The notes below the pieces were generated by a model, which saw nothing but the letters and a program-made list of their open reading frames with translations, was not told the origin of the DNA and did not search any database. This document shows positions 1-9,252 of a stretch of 64,000 bases of DNA, in pieces. The stretch covers positions 124,001 through 188,000 of the forward strand of contig NZ_CANMWS010000008.1 of the NCBI RefSeq assembly GCF_947501665.1, read 5' to 3'. How positions within the stretch are numbered: the stretch's first letter is position 1; every line of letters starts with the position of its first letter. The translations under genes were made by a program, and so were the position numbers. The stretch is from an uncultured Shewanella sp. (lineage in GTDB: Bacteria > Pseudomonadota > Gammaproteobacteria > Enterobacterales > Shewanellaceae).

Positions 1-59
1 ATAAGCCTCTAAATTGCTTCCCTGCAGGGTTAATCCTCAATGATAATTTTAAGGCTGCA

Positions 60-1064
60 TTACTGGTTTTTAGCGATAGCCGTTAAGGTTTGCTCAAAAT
101 CGTCATCACTCATGTTGCGCCAAAAATGGCTATCACGAGGATTTTTCAGTAAATCTCCTTTTTTAACATTATGAGCTGGTACGCCAAAAGCAGTCCCCCG
201 CTGGCCGTTATCATCAAAGGCTTTCGTGGTGGGGTCTTTTTCTCGCGCTTCTTCCAAAACAAGAATATCCGGCATGGGGGACGTCACATCCATATAAGCT
301 TGTATCATATTCCAAAGATAATGATATTCCGCCACTAACGGGCTGCCCGGCATCAAGCTGTGCAGCGGCACACCAAAGGAGTAGCCGTTATACCTATGTA
401 CTAGAAATAGCCCATAGTTCATGGCCCCCTGCGGCGTGGGGCTGGAAGTCAAAATACAATCAAACTCATGAAACGGATGACTAAAGCGAGCTTTACCATT
501 ACCTTTATACAGGGTCACCATGCCTGTTTTGCGATTGAGCTCATAATGCTTTTTGGCCTTGAGAAACCAAGGAGTAAAATAGCCTTTATCCATCAACACC
601 AATTGCCCCCAAAGTAAAGCTGAAGGAAGCCAAATAAACATAACAGCATTGAAAAAGACCTCCCATTTATCTTGAGCTGATGCATCTGAAAAAATAACTA
701 GCCCAAAATAAAACAAAAAAAAGAATGGCATCATATATAAGGCTATGAACTTTGCTACCACTGAAGTCGTTAAATACAATCCCCCCCAGCCACTCATTTT
801 TTCTTCTTTTAATATTGTCTCATTCCAGTATAAATGCCGTTCACCAGAGGCCAGCTTATCTTCTATTTCTAGATATTCTGAAGGCTTAAACCCCAAGGCC
901 AACTGAGTGGATATCATGCTACTGGGTTTAACAAAGGGAAGCTCTGTCCCTTTACGGATAGACAGTTCCCATAAGCCCTTTGGCGGGATCACTTTGTCTG
1001 CTATCGGCTTATCACTGCGATAGGCAGTCTCGAGATAGCCAACTTGTTCTAACGATGCGCTCAT
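60..1064 (-). CDS. DUF6708-like membrane protein, putative T6SS immunity protein
   Basis: A 334-residue protein with two hydrophobic stretches, at about residues 97-125 and 135-160, flanked by soluble N- and C-terminal parts. It looks like the DUF6708 family often found beside T6SS effectors; that assignment is from memory of the family. It is the last gene of the hcp-vgrG-DUF4123-VasX-like series and starts 39 bases after the effector stop. In V. cholerae the equivalent place is held by tsiV2, the inner-membrane immunity protein against VasX. I infer that this protein sits in the inner membrane and protects the producer from the upstream membrane-active effector. The immunity role is positional; the sequence alone does not prove it. 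Confidence 0.6.
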   Translation of the reverse strand: MSASLEQVGYLETAYRSDKPIADKVIPPKGLWELSIRKGTELPFVKPSSMISTQLALGFKPSEYLEIEDKLASGERHLYWNETILKEEKMSGWGGLYLTTSVVAKFIALYMMPFFFLFYFGLVIFSDASAQDKWEVFFNAVMFIWLPSALLWGQLVLMDKGYFTPWFLKAKKHYELNRKTGMVTLYKGNGKARFSHPFHEFDCILTSSPTPQGAMNYGLFLVHRYNGYSFGVPLHSLMPGSPLVAEYHYLWNMIQAYMDVTSPMPDILVLEEAREKDPTTKAFDDNGQRGTAFGVPAHNVKKGDLLKNPRDSHFWRNMSDDDFEQTLTAIAKNQ

Positions 1065-1103
1065 GTTCTTCCTTAAAATCTATTTCATAAAAAAGTATTA
1101 TGC

Positions 1104-4100
1104 TTATCTCAGCGGATAATGCTGCTCATCGGCCCAATAGTAATCTTTATCGGTAAATTTGGGTGCAGCTTTAGGATCCGCTTTTTGAGTCAGCTGATCG
1201 AGGGGCAAACGGGGAAAGGCTAAATCACCAATGCTTAATTGCGCCCGCACACTAAAGTGGGGCTGAAATGTCTCAATACGAGTACCAAAACGCTCGAACA
1301 GCCCGATATTGAGTTCAGAATTTTCCTTGGGTACCTTAAGGTTAAAACTCATTAAATATAATTTACCTTCAATGGTGTCAATGGTTTCAATTATTGGACT
1401 ATTGGTTTTCGCTTGTTGAATAATCTCTATGGTAGGTATAGGTTCTGAACGAGTCGTTCGAGTGATCATCTTCGTGCCTTTTTTAATGGCTTGGCGGGCA
1501 AAAAAGCGTAAGTTCACTTGCTCAGCATTCAGTAACTGCAACAAGTTACTGCGCACTAAAATACCGTGGGTAACGCCCCGCTGCTTAAATTTGGCGATGG
1601 CCTCGGGCGGGAATTTAATTTTATCGATGGAGTAAGTGCTGATGGACAGCGACATCACAAGATTAATCAGCTGCGTAAAGGCCTCTTGAGGCTCTTGCAG
1701 CTTGGCATAACTGCCATTGGTCGCCGGCTCGTCACCAAAGGGGCCATTTTTTAGCCACGTCTCTATAGGGGTGTCTTTAAAATAGTAGTACAGCAGGCCC
1801 CCTGCTACCGCGATGCCTATACCGAGCCACGCAATGGGGCCAAAGCCTAAAAAGCCACTGCCTGTAAAGAAAGTAGAGGCAATACTGGTCATGGCCGTGC
1901 CCACCGCCACCATGCCCATGGCCATGGCTGCGTCATTATCTTGCTTACCAATTAAGCGCACTGTATCCCACACCGCAATGCCCGCGGTAAGCATACCGGC
2001 AGCAAAACTGGCCACCCTTAACAACTGTAAGTGCTCCACTAACTGTATTTTACCCGAGGCAAAGGTAAAGCGGGCAACGGTATCTTTAGAAAAGCTGTGC
2101 AACACTTTGTTACTCAACTTCACTACGCGAGAAGCATCACCAGCCAACAGCTTATAAGCATTAACTAATGCGATACTTAAATCAAATGCTGCACTAAATC
2201 CTGTAGCCGCAGTATAGCCAAGGTTATTTTTTAAATCAGCAGCTTGAAGTGTATTCTTTAAATTGATGATCTCAATGGCCACCAGCCAATAGGGCAGCCG
2301 TAATTTTTCATAGCTGTTGCTGATACTGCGACCTTCTTTATGCAAATCATCCAGTACTTGTTTCAGCTTCATTTTATCTTTGGCCAGCTCACTGTTTTCG
2401 GGCACGACCACCACGGAAGCCTTCTGGCGACTCAGGGCCGCTCCTGCGGTGGCCGCATTTTGATCCAATTGTGACTTTTTGGTGGAGGCGATTAACTGGC
2501 CATTGTCATCGTGCAAGCTGCCATAGGCCACATTGCCTTTGCCTTTTTGATACTTATGAGCTTTCTCTGCTTCCGTGACGCCATATTTCAGCCCCGCGCC
2601 GTGCACACCCACCACATAACCTTTTACTGCTTCACCTGTGGTGGGCACATACACCATTTCACTTAAATACTTGGAGTTCACTGCCTTTAACGTGCTTAAG
2701 ACTGGGGCATACAAGGCGGTAAAATTAATCTGCGTACTTTGCTTCATCGTCTCCGTTTGTAACTTGAGTAAAAGTTCAAACAGACCTTCAAAAACATTGC
2801 CCATTACCCCTGATATACGCCTAAAATTGCCAAATTGACCTTCACCGTTATCCACCATTTTGGTGGCCAGCAATAAATCAAGGGTTTCGATTTTATCTTC
2901 ACTCATGAGCAAGTTATCATTGGCCCAGCGAGCGATGTTAGCTGGAGTGGCCAAGCCTGAGCCATCGTTATCCGCCTCAGGCGGCGTATACTTGCCATCG
3001 AGTGGAACCTCATCGGTACTGACAAATAAAATCGAATGCAGGGGATGTTTATCCTCAGGGTTTAACAAAGAGGCTAACGTGGCTAAGTGAGCGTGGGGCT
3101 TTTTGTCCTCATCCGGCAATAAAGTATCCATGGCATCGGGATCCATATTGAGCGCTCCCACGGCTCTGCCCGCTATAATATGGGCCGTTGCGCCATTGAT
3201 GTCATTAAGTGAGCTGAAATCTTTAAGGCAAATGGCGGTTTGCTCATCATTAAACACTTTAGCCAATAAATCTTGTAACACTCGGCAATCACCGCGAAAC
3301 TGACTGCGCTCGATACTGCGAATGCGGCGATGAAAGGCAGCGCCATAGTTGGCATTAAGCTCATCACTGAATTTATGGTAGGGATTGGTTTTATCACCCA
3401 TCTTTTTGGGCATAATAATGCGCTGAACTAATTCAGCACTTTGCACATGAGGTTCTTGCCCCGCTTGGGCTTGCACGCCTTGTAAATAATTAAAGCAATA
3501 CAGCGTCATGGCGCTGTGGTGACGTAATATAAAGCTTTGATCGACAAAGGGTAAGACATATAATTTTCGTGCTTTCGCATCTTTAAGGTAATCCAAAGAC
3601 TTACCCACATCATCAAAAGCCATGCCTTGATTGGCCGAACCTGTAATTTCAGCCAACGCGGCAGATTTAGCGCCATATTCTAATTCAAGTTCCGTTTTAT
3701 TTTTAAAGACTTCAAGCGCACTACTCCCCCCCTGTTGCAGTTTTTCTTGCTCCACTTTGACTTTTTGATACAAACTCTTGATGTATTCACCTGATAAATC
3801 ACGGTTAAACAGTAAAGGATTAGCCAGTTCCAGTTCAACTTCAACAGCCCGTGCACGCATGGGTTTTAACGTTGATGCTTTAATTAAATCTTTATCTCTA
3901 TCGATGTTCACCTGATGAAAAGCCACCAGGCGTTCAGCTAATGCAGCTTCTGTTTTTTCAAGATAGTTTAACCTTGCACCACTCCATTGCACCTCTGAAT
4001 AAGCGATACGTAAATAAGTCCCCTCCTCATTATCTTTAGCGGGCAGCCAAATATCATTGAGCGGCGCGCCTATCGCGACACGGGGATCGTTACTAAAAGG

Positions 4101-4652
4101 TTTATTCCGCCCTGCACGATAAGCATAAAGATTCACATCTTTAAGCTGTACACTGCCATCATCTTGAGTGCGAATTTCAATTTCTCGCCATGCTCGGCCG
4201 TGATAAAACACATATAAATAGCCATTACGTACGGGCGCTAACCTGTCTCTGTCTTTAAGGGACGTGTCAAAACTGGGCATTAAGGTCAGTGGCATGATGG
4301 CATGCAATAAATAGTTTTGAGTGTCGTCCGCAACCCGCTTTGACGGCACGACATCATCATACAAAGGCAGCATAATGTCTTTCGATTCTGTGTTGTCTTC
4401 TGATCCTGTTTTGACCGCCAACCAAGCATTCAATGGTTTAGTTTGTTTGCTCCAATTCCAACTATGAATACATGAATCATCGAGTAGCTCGGTTTCTAGA
4501 TGCTTCTCAATAAATTCTTGTTCTGTTTCATCTGTTTCATCAAATAATTTGATACATTGTTCATCGCCATGCTGGATACCAGTGACTTCGATAAAGAGTT
4601 TTTTCCCATCACCATCACAGGCCGGTCCTTGGCTAATTTTATTAACTGGCAT
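1104..4652 (-). CDS. VasX/BTH_I2691-like MIX-domain T6SS effector, putative pore former
   Basis: About 1182 residues from the chosen start. An ATG nine bases further upstream is also in frame, but it overlaps the AAGGA ribosome site, which sits well spaced before the second ATG. The MIX effector motif hRxGhhYhh is present as VRNGYLYVF (residues 144-152 of the longer form), followed by a second MIX-like block, IAYSEVQWS, at 219-227. The C-terminal third (about 820-980) carries several hydrophobic glycine/alanine-rich segments, as expected for a colicin-like membrane-permeabilising domain such as that of VasX. The gene overlaps the end of the DUF4123 adaptor gene, so translation is probably coupled. 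The likely role is an anti-bacterial effector loaded on the upstream VgrG by the adaptor. Pore formation is inferred from family and hydrophobicity. Confidence 0.8.
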   Translation of the reverse strand: MPVNKISQGPACDGDGKKLFIEVTGIQHGDEQCIKLFDETDETEQEFIEKHLETELLDDSCIHSWNWSKQTKPLNAWLAVKTGSEDNTESKDIMLPLYDDVVPSKRVADDTQNYLLHAIMPLTLMPSFDTSLKDRDRLAPVRNGYLYVFYHGRAWREIEIRTQDDGSVQLKDVNLYAYRAGRNKPFSNDPRVAIGAPLNDIWLPAKDNEEGTYLRIAYSEVQWSGARLNYLEKTEAALAERLVAFHQVNIDRDKDLIKASTLKPMRARAVEVELELANPLLFNRDLSGEYIKSLYQKVKVEQEKLQQGGSSALEVFKNKTELELEYGAKSAALAEITGSANQGMAFDDVGKSLDYLKDAKARKLYVLPFVDQSFILRHHSAMTLYCFNYLQGVQAQAGQEPHVQSAELVQRIIMPKKMGDKTNPYHKFSDELNANYGAAFHRRIRSIERSQFRGDCRVLQDLLAKVFNDEQTAICLKDFSSLNDINGATAHIIAGRAVGALNMDPDAMDTLLPDEDKKPHAHLATLASLLNPEDKHPLHSILFVSTDEVPLDGKYTPPEADNDGSGLATPANIARWANDNLLMSEDKIETLDLLLATKMVDNGEGQFGNFRRISGVMGNVFEGLFELLLKLQTETMKQSTQINFTALYAPVLSTLKAVNSKYLSEMVYVPTTGEAVKGYVVGVHGAGLKYGVTEAEKAHKYQKGKGNVAYGSLHDDNGQLIASTKKSQLDQNAATAGAALSRQKASVVVVPENSELAKDKMKLKQVLDDLHKEGRSISNSYEKLRLPYWLVAIEIINLKNTLQAADLKNNLGYTAATGFSAAFDLSIALVNAYKLLAGDASRVVKLSNKVLHSFSKDTVARFTFASGKIQLVEHLQLLRVASFAAGMLTAGIAVWDTVRLIGKQDNDAAMAMGMVAVGTAMTSIASTFFTGSGFLGFGPIAWLGIGIAVAGGLLYYYFKDTPIETWLKNGPFGDEPATNGSYAKLQEPQEAFTQLINLVMSLSISTYSIDKIKFPPEAIAKFKQRGVTHGILVRSNLLQLLNAEQVNLRFFARQAIKKGTKMITRTTRSEPIPTIEIIQQAKTNSPIIETIDTIEGKLYLMSFNLKVPKENSELNIGLFERFGTRIETFQPHFSVRAQLSIGDLAFPRLPLDQLTQKADPKAAPKFTDKDYYWADEQHYPLR

Positions 4653-5571
4653 ACAGAGCATCCTTTCTTAGCATAGTGTCTAAAAATTGTAATTTTTCGT
4701 TAGCGCTTAATGTGTTCAAACTGGGATCGGACAAGCGCGCTTGATTAATCTCTGGGTATTGTTGACGCAAGAGAAAGTAAGCATCAAGTTCTTGAGCTTG
4801 ATAAAAACCCAATTGTTCAGCCTGCTTGATATAAGTGCGGTATACATTGCGTTCATTCAAACTCGGCATCGATGACATGGCCTCTTTAAAAAAGCGTACA
4901 ATATTTTTGTCATCAAATTGCAGCTCTAACGCTTGCTGTTGCGACTCTCGTAATTGCCATAACGGAAAGTGAGCTTGATTATCTGATGTGTCCATATCGA
5001 GACAGAGATCGTAATTTGGCTCTGAATTCGCCACTTGTCGCCATTGGCCTTGGGTCTCTCCTGCATCACTTCGCCATTGCTCATACCAATGCAGATATAA
5101 TAAGGGCCCCATCCATTCTTGAGTGTCTTTGAGCTGGGCTTCTCCAAAAAAATATCGAGCAATATTAGGGTTTTGAAAGTGAAACACCCCTTTTCGTTTA
5201 CCCGAAAATTGGATCAATACTCGATGGCGTAAATAAGTCAGTAACATCTCAAAAGAGACGCTAGCCCTAACAGAGACAATGATCCCCGACCAAGGTGATC
5301 GATGGGAACCTGTGCTTGAAGCGATAGACCATTTTTGAGCATTAGATTGAAATATTTCAAAAAGCGGATCATCTTGAAAAATATTCACCACATAAGGGCT
5401 TTGCTCCATTAAATCTGCAAGTGACGTGTCAATATAAAGTGGGGCGATATCGGCATGACCCGCATAGGTATATACTGCTTTGGCTAATTCGGGGTGAGTA
5501 TGCCCTATAAAATAATGTGACAATATAACACCATCGCTATCTTGTTTAGGTAAGGTAAATGTCTTACTCAT
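4642..5571 (-). CDS. DUF4123-domain T6SS effector adaptor (VasW/Tap-like)
   Basis: A 309-residue soluble protein of the DUF4123 type. Such proteins act as chaperones or adaptors that couple a cargo effector to the tip of VgrG. The typical N-terminal half is visible: an aromatic-rich start, the LYIDTSLADLMEQSPYVV region, and the arginine/serine segment around LLTYLRHRVLIQF. The gene lies five bases after the vgrG stop and overlaps the downstream VasX-like effector, the order of V. cholerae vasW between vgrG2 and vasX. It should act in the cytoplasm, binding the VgrG C-terminus and the MIX effector. The family call is strong; the partner pairing is inferred from position. Confidence 0.82.
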   Translation of the reverse strand: MSKTFTLPKQDSDGVILSHYFIGHTHPELAKAVYTYAGHADIAPLYIDTSLADLMEQSPYVVNIFQDDPLFEIFQSNAQKWSIASSTGSHRSPWSGIIVSVRASVSFEMLLTYLRHRVLIQFSGKRKGVFHFQNPNIARYFFGEAQLKDTQEWMGPLLYLHWYEQWRSDAGETQGQWRQVANSEPNYDLCLDMDTSDNQAHFPLWQLRESQQQALELQFDDKNIVRFFKEAMSSMPSLNERNVYRTYIKQAEQLGFYQAQELDAYFLLRQQYPEINQARLSDPSLNTLSANEKLQFLDTMLRKDALYAS

Positions 5572-5576
5572 CGCAT

Positions 5577-7826
5577 TTACCTACAAGGACAATCAGTTAA
5601 TGGGCAAGAGCCGTCAGCTTGTTTTTGACAAGCCTGAGTAATAGCCGTGTCTTCACGTTGATCGATGATCATTTTGTGCTTCAGTGCAGACGTGACAGTA
5701 ACTGCGGCTGGGCTTACATTTGATCCCGCCTCAGACGCTTCATTAGCCGCGAGTTCAACGGCGGTGTAATCAAAATTAGCAGCACCGATCTCACTTTCAA
5801 GTGTGGCGGCCTGTATGGCCAATTCGCTCGCTTCGGGATTAATGGCATCATCAAGGGTTTCAGGTAATGTCGGTTTTTTCGGGCTGGCACCCGTACCGCT
5901 GCCTTTACCGCCCCCGGCGTTAAGGTTAATAGCTGAACCTGACACATGCACGCCACCACTGTCGACTTTAACAAAACTGCCTCCCGCTTTAACAGTAATG
6001 CCCTTTGCAGCCTCTATCACCACTTTTTGGCCCGCTTTAATATGCATTTCACTGCTGGCTTCATCCACCCACAATTGACCTGCTTTCACATGCAAATGAC
6101 CGCTCACTTGTAAGTGATGATCTTTTTTTACTAATGTGCGCCGCTCCCCCTCAATATTCACATGCTCGTTCCCTCCTACTTGGGTAAAACGCTCACCTTC
6201 GACATGATTATGCTGATCATGTTTAATGTCTTGTAGATGATCATGTTCCACTAAGGTATTCATGTCTTTTTGGCCATGAAGATAAATCTCTTCTTCACCC
6301 GCTTCATCGTCAAAGTACAGTTCATTACTGCCTTCACCTTTATGAGACTGGGTTTTCATCACCATGCGGCTTTGATGTGCTGGCAAAGGATAAGGTGGTA
6401 AATTCAGTGCATTATGCGTACGCCCCGTCACTATAGGCTGGTCTGGATCGCCTTCAATAAATGAGACGATTACTTCATGGCCAATGCGTGGCACTGACAT
6501 CATGCCATATTGACTGCCAGCCCAGCCTTGACTCACTCGCACCCAACAGCTGGAGACATCATCGCCATTGCTGTATCTATCCCATGGAAATTGTAATTTG
6601 ACGCGGCCAAACTCATCACAATAAATCTCTTCCCCTTCAGGGCCCACCACCAAGGCTTTTTGTACACCATTCACTAAAGGTTTAGGACTCGGCTTTGCTT
6701 GCCAAGCAGCGTTTGCAGGGATCACAGTGAACTGATTATTAAAGGTGGTGGGAGTCGTACTGTTAGTTTCTTCAGCAGCCGCACCTTGCACGCCATGATG
6801 GCTGACTTGAATAAGCAACCAATCTCGATTAATTGTGTCATCACTGTGTTCAGTAAGTGAAAATTTAAAGCCTGATTGCATGGCCATAATATTGCCTTGA
6901 CCTGTCGCTTGCACTGCATCACGGCGTAAATAGTCTAGCCTTGCTTGGGTGAACACTTGCCCAGAATCATCATTCTTAAAGCGGCCAGGAAAATCAAAAT
7001 GTTCATAGGTTTCATTTTGATATTCAAGTTCTTCTGCCAAACTTTCTAATAAATAGCCATAAGCAGGATTTTTAAAACTGGCGTCTTTTAACCTCACGCT
7101 AGATGGCTTCACTTGATGTGTTAAGGTAAACTGCCGCACAAATGGCTGAGAAGCCACGCCACCACTTAAGGCATTATAAGGCACATTGGCGTGTAAATAA
7201 CTCAGCTTTAAATTGGAATCACTAAACACTAAAGTATGACTGGTAGTGGTATGTTCAAAGTGATAAACCAGCCCTTCTTCCGCCGCAAGACGAGCAATAA
7301 AATCAAAGTCCGTTTCACGGTATTGCACGCAATACTCACGCAATCTTTCATCTAAAGTCGGATCGCAATTAAACGCAAAATCGGTGATCCCCATTTCATT
7401 CAATAACACCGAAATAATCGATAAACACCCGAGTTCCTGAAAAATACGACTGTTTTGCCGTAACTTGAGTCGTGACATCGCGGGCACTAAAGTGACTTGA
7501 TATTGAGTATGATGATGCCCAGTATCTCCTTTGGTAAATTCACTCACGATACCATGCACTTGGCGTTTTATCTCACCATTTATCGCCCATTGCATTAATC
7601 CAGATAGATCCACAATATCCACAGGACTTAAATCACTTTGGCGACTCAGCAGACTCAACTTAACTTCAAAAGGCGTGGATAAGCCCTCATTAAAGCTAAA
7701 CGCCGTTAATTCAAAGCACTCAGGATCCAGCCCTTCGGCAGTAAATTGATATCGTAATCCTGTGCCAGCTAACATACCGCTTGCCACTGGCTCATTGCTT
7801 GTTGTTGCTTCGCTAGATGTCGTCAT
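5577..7826 (-). CDS. vgrG: VgrG (TssI) T6SS spike protein
   Basis: A 749-residue VgrG with the usual gp27-like N-terminal part (VHGIVSEFTKGDTGHHHTQY, residues about 90-110), the gp5 OB-fold block (VVGPEGEEIYCDEFGRVKL and WVRVSQGWAGSQYGM) and the repetitive beta-helical needle (about 500-640). After the needle comes a linker with the LDDAI...AATLE segment shared with the second VgrG in this window. The protein ends in a short cysteine-rich tail (GSCPLTDCPCR) rather than an enzymatic domain, so it probably carries its cargo non-covalently through the adjacent DUF4123 protein. It forms the trimeric tip of the Hcp tube. A terminator lies between hcp and this gene, so it may have its own promoter or depend on read-through. 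Confidence 0.93.
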   Translation of the reverse strand: MTTSSEATTSNEPVASGMLAGTGLRYQFTAEGLDPECFELTAFSFNEGLSTPFEVKLSLLSRQSDLSPVDIVDLSGLMQWAINGEIKRQVHGIVSEFTKGDTGHHHTQYQVTLVPAMSRLKLRQNSRIFQELGCLSIISVLLNEMGITDFAFNCDPTLDERLREYCVQYRETDFDFIARLAAEEGLVYHFEHTTTSHTLVFSDSNLKLSYLHANVPYNALSGGVASQPFVRQFTLTHQVKPSSVRLKDASFKNPAYGYLLESLAEELEYQNETYEHFDFPGRFKNDDSGQVFTQARLDYLRRDAVQATGQGNIMAMQSGFKFSLTEHSDDTINRDWLLIQVSHHGVQGAAAEETNSTTPTTFNNQFTVIPANAAWQAKPSPKPLVNGVQKALVVGPEGEEIYCDEFGRVKLQFPWDRYSNGDDVSSCWVRVSQGWAGSQYGMMSVPRIGHEVIVSFIEGDPDQPIVTGRTHNALNLPPYPLPAHQSRMVMKTQSHKGEGSNELYFDDEAGEEEIYLHGQKDMNTLVEHDHLQDIKHDQHNHVEGERFTQVGGNEHVNIEGERRTLVKKDHHLQVSGHLHVKAGQLWVDEASSEMHIKAGQKVVIEAAKGITVKAGGSFVKVDSGGVHVSGSAINLNAGGGKGSGTGASPKKPTLPETLDDAINPEASELAIQAATLESEIGAANFDYTAVELAANEASEAGSNVSPAAVTVTSALKHKMIIDQREDTAITQACQKQADGSCPLTDCPCR

Positions 7827-7965
7827 AGCCGATTAAAATCCCTTTTATTCCAGTCCCATTCAAAACATGTGCATTGTTAATATGTCACTCATTCAATTCG
7901 ATAATAACACCTTAACAATATACATTTTTTATCGCATCGATATCCCCTTAAAACATCAATAAACA

Positions 7966-7991
7966 AAAAGGCTTCATTTTTGAAGCCTTTT
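7966..7991 (-). terminator. Rho-independent terminator after hcp (module 1)
   Basis: A perfect AAAGGCTTCA / TGAAGCCTTT stem with a four-base loop, followed by T-rich sequence on the minus strand. It lies between hcp and vgrG and probably gives high hcp and lower vgrG expression by partial read-through. The second module has an almost identical stem at 24912-24935. Confidence 0.8.
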
Positions 7992-8092
7992 ACTTAATAC
8001 TCAATTACTTGAACATGGAGGTTTAACTCAGCTGACCCCTTCCATCACCCGTATTTAAGTCTATTTATCCAAAGCACATTAACAGCAAAAGC

Positions 8093-8611
8093 TTAGGCTT
8101 CAGTTGGCTTACGCCAGTCATCTGCACCAGATGTCCCTGCTGTGGTGTGATCCCAATTAATCTTACGATAAGCAAGCGACACTTTAACCAGCTGAGTGAA
8201 ATCAGATTGACTAGGATCTTGACAGTGTGGCATATGGCAATCGATATCGACGATAGTAGCCCCTTCTAACGAAGTCGAGAAGAAATGCTCTTGCTTACCT
8301 TCAATCGATGTGCGATACCAATTAAGCACAACGGTGTTGAGTTTTTCACCTGTTGATAATGCGTTATACATTAACGGCACCGCTTTATTTAATGCGACGG
8401 TAAAAATAAAGGGTTTGTGCACACGTTGACCTGAAGGCTGACCTGATTGAGGATCGGTTGGTACTGTCACAACATGGTTGAACTCTTGTACTAGCATCTC
8501 ATCTTCATGACCTTCAACGAAGATATCGCCTACAGAATCAGAGGTGAAAGCACCAGCAGTAATATTACCCTGAGTTTGGCCTTCGATTGAAATATAACAT
8601 GGAGTTGGCAT
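8093..8611 (-). CDS. hcp: Hcp (TssD) T6SS tube protein, copy 1
   Basis: A 172-residue Hcp starting MPTPCYISIEGQTQGNITAG and ending DDWRKPTEA, very close to V. cholerae Hcp as I remember it. Hcp hexamers stack to form the inner tube that is fired from the T6SS sheath; Hcp is also released into the medium. It differs from the second copy (25005-25523) at about six positions only. It is the first gene of module 1. A sigma-54 promoter and three upstream palindromes precede it, with a roughly 300-base leader. Confidence 0.96.
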   Translation of the reverse strand: MPTPCYISIEGQTQGNITAGAFTSDSVGDIFVEGHEDEMLVQEFNHVVTVPTDPQSGQPSGQRVHKPFIFTVALNKAVPLMYNALSTGEKLNTVVLNWYRTSIEGKQEHFFSTSLEGATIVDIDCHMPHCQDPSQSDFTQLVKVSLAYRKINWDHTTAGTSGADDWRKPTEA

Positions 8612-8920
8612 AGTTTAATTCCTTTTTAATTAACTACTTATTTATTGTTGATTGTCGTTACTTTACCCTAGGGTCTCACTCACATCAGCGAGAACATCAT
8701 TGGATAAAATGACAAAGTAAGTCCTTTTTCGTCAACTTACTCCGAACGATCCAGCTACTCACAACTGCATCTGATAGATGCCATGCTTTACCAACAAATA
8801 GCACTTCAAACACAGTCATGTGAAAAGATAATAGCGGTGTCTCATTTACTTTCTACAGTCAAAAACATCACTCACTATTCGCTTTTCTTTATTCTTTTTT
8901 GCACTTAACATCTTTTAATA

Positions 8921-8939
8921 AAGCATTTACCGTGCCAAC
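8921..8939 (-). promoter_or_regulatory. Sigma-54 (-24/-12) promoter of hcp copy 1
   Basis: On the minus strand this reads TTGGCACGGTAAATGCTT, matching the sigma-54 consensus TGGCAC-N5-TTGCW with the invariant GG-N10-GC spacing. Transcription would start near 8911. The same element occurs before the second hcp at 25698-25716. In V. cholerae, T6SS hcp operons are driven by sigma-54 with the activator VasH. Confidence 0.82.
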
Positions 8940-8990
8940 TTTTAACACTCTGTTTTTTAAGAAAAAAATATTTTACCATTAATCACCCAA

Positions 8991-9043
8991 GCAATTTCTT
9001 GCCTAAAATGAGCAAAAACTTGCCCGACCGAGCAAAAAATTGC
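8991..9043 (-). promoter_or_regulatory. Three GCAA-N4-TTGC palindromes: putative activator (VasH-like) sites
   Basis: Palindromes GCAAtttcTTGC (8991-9002), GCAAaaacTTGC (9012-9023) and GCAAaaaaTTGC (9032-9043) are spaced 21 and 20 bases apart. They lie upstream of the sigma-54 promoter, at the distance expected for enhancer-binding proteins. The second hcp has the same three half-site pairs with the same 21/20 spacing and the same 68-base offset from the -12 element. The identity of the binding protein is inferred. Confidence 0.72.
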
Positions 9044-9252
9044 CCAGCTTGTCATTGCTAATGAAGCACAAATCGAACCCCATTGTTCTTGAAACAAGCG
9101 ATTTATTCTCTAGTAGGTGTATTGACTCATTCAAAACTCAGATCGGCATAACAAAGTAAATTTATGGACTAAATTTCCGGACACCCTTCATTAATGGCAC
9201 TCACTATACTTTCTTACTAATATTGATTGACGGGCAATAGAAGGAGTTTATT

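Larger units (their letters stand above)
8612..9252. other. Intergenic region between hcp copy 1 and the RAYT-like gene
   Basis: No convincing ORF. It holds the long hcp leader, the sigma-54 promoter and the three palindromes on the hcp side. On the other side are the upstream sequence and AAGGAG ribosome site of the RAYT-like gene. Confidence 0.7.

Noticed and set aside
1813-2157. Plus-strand ORFs opposite the VasX-like gene
   Set aside because: Composition follows the effector gene codons in reverse, and there are no ribosome sites or recognisable products.
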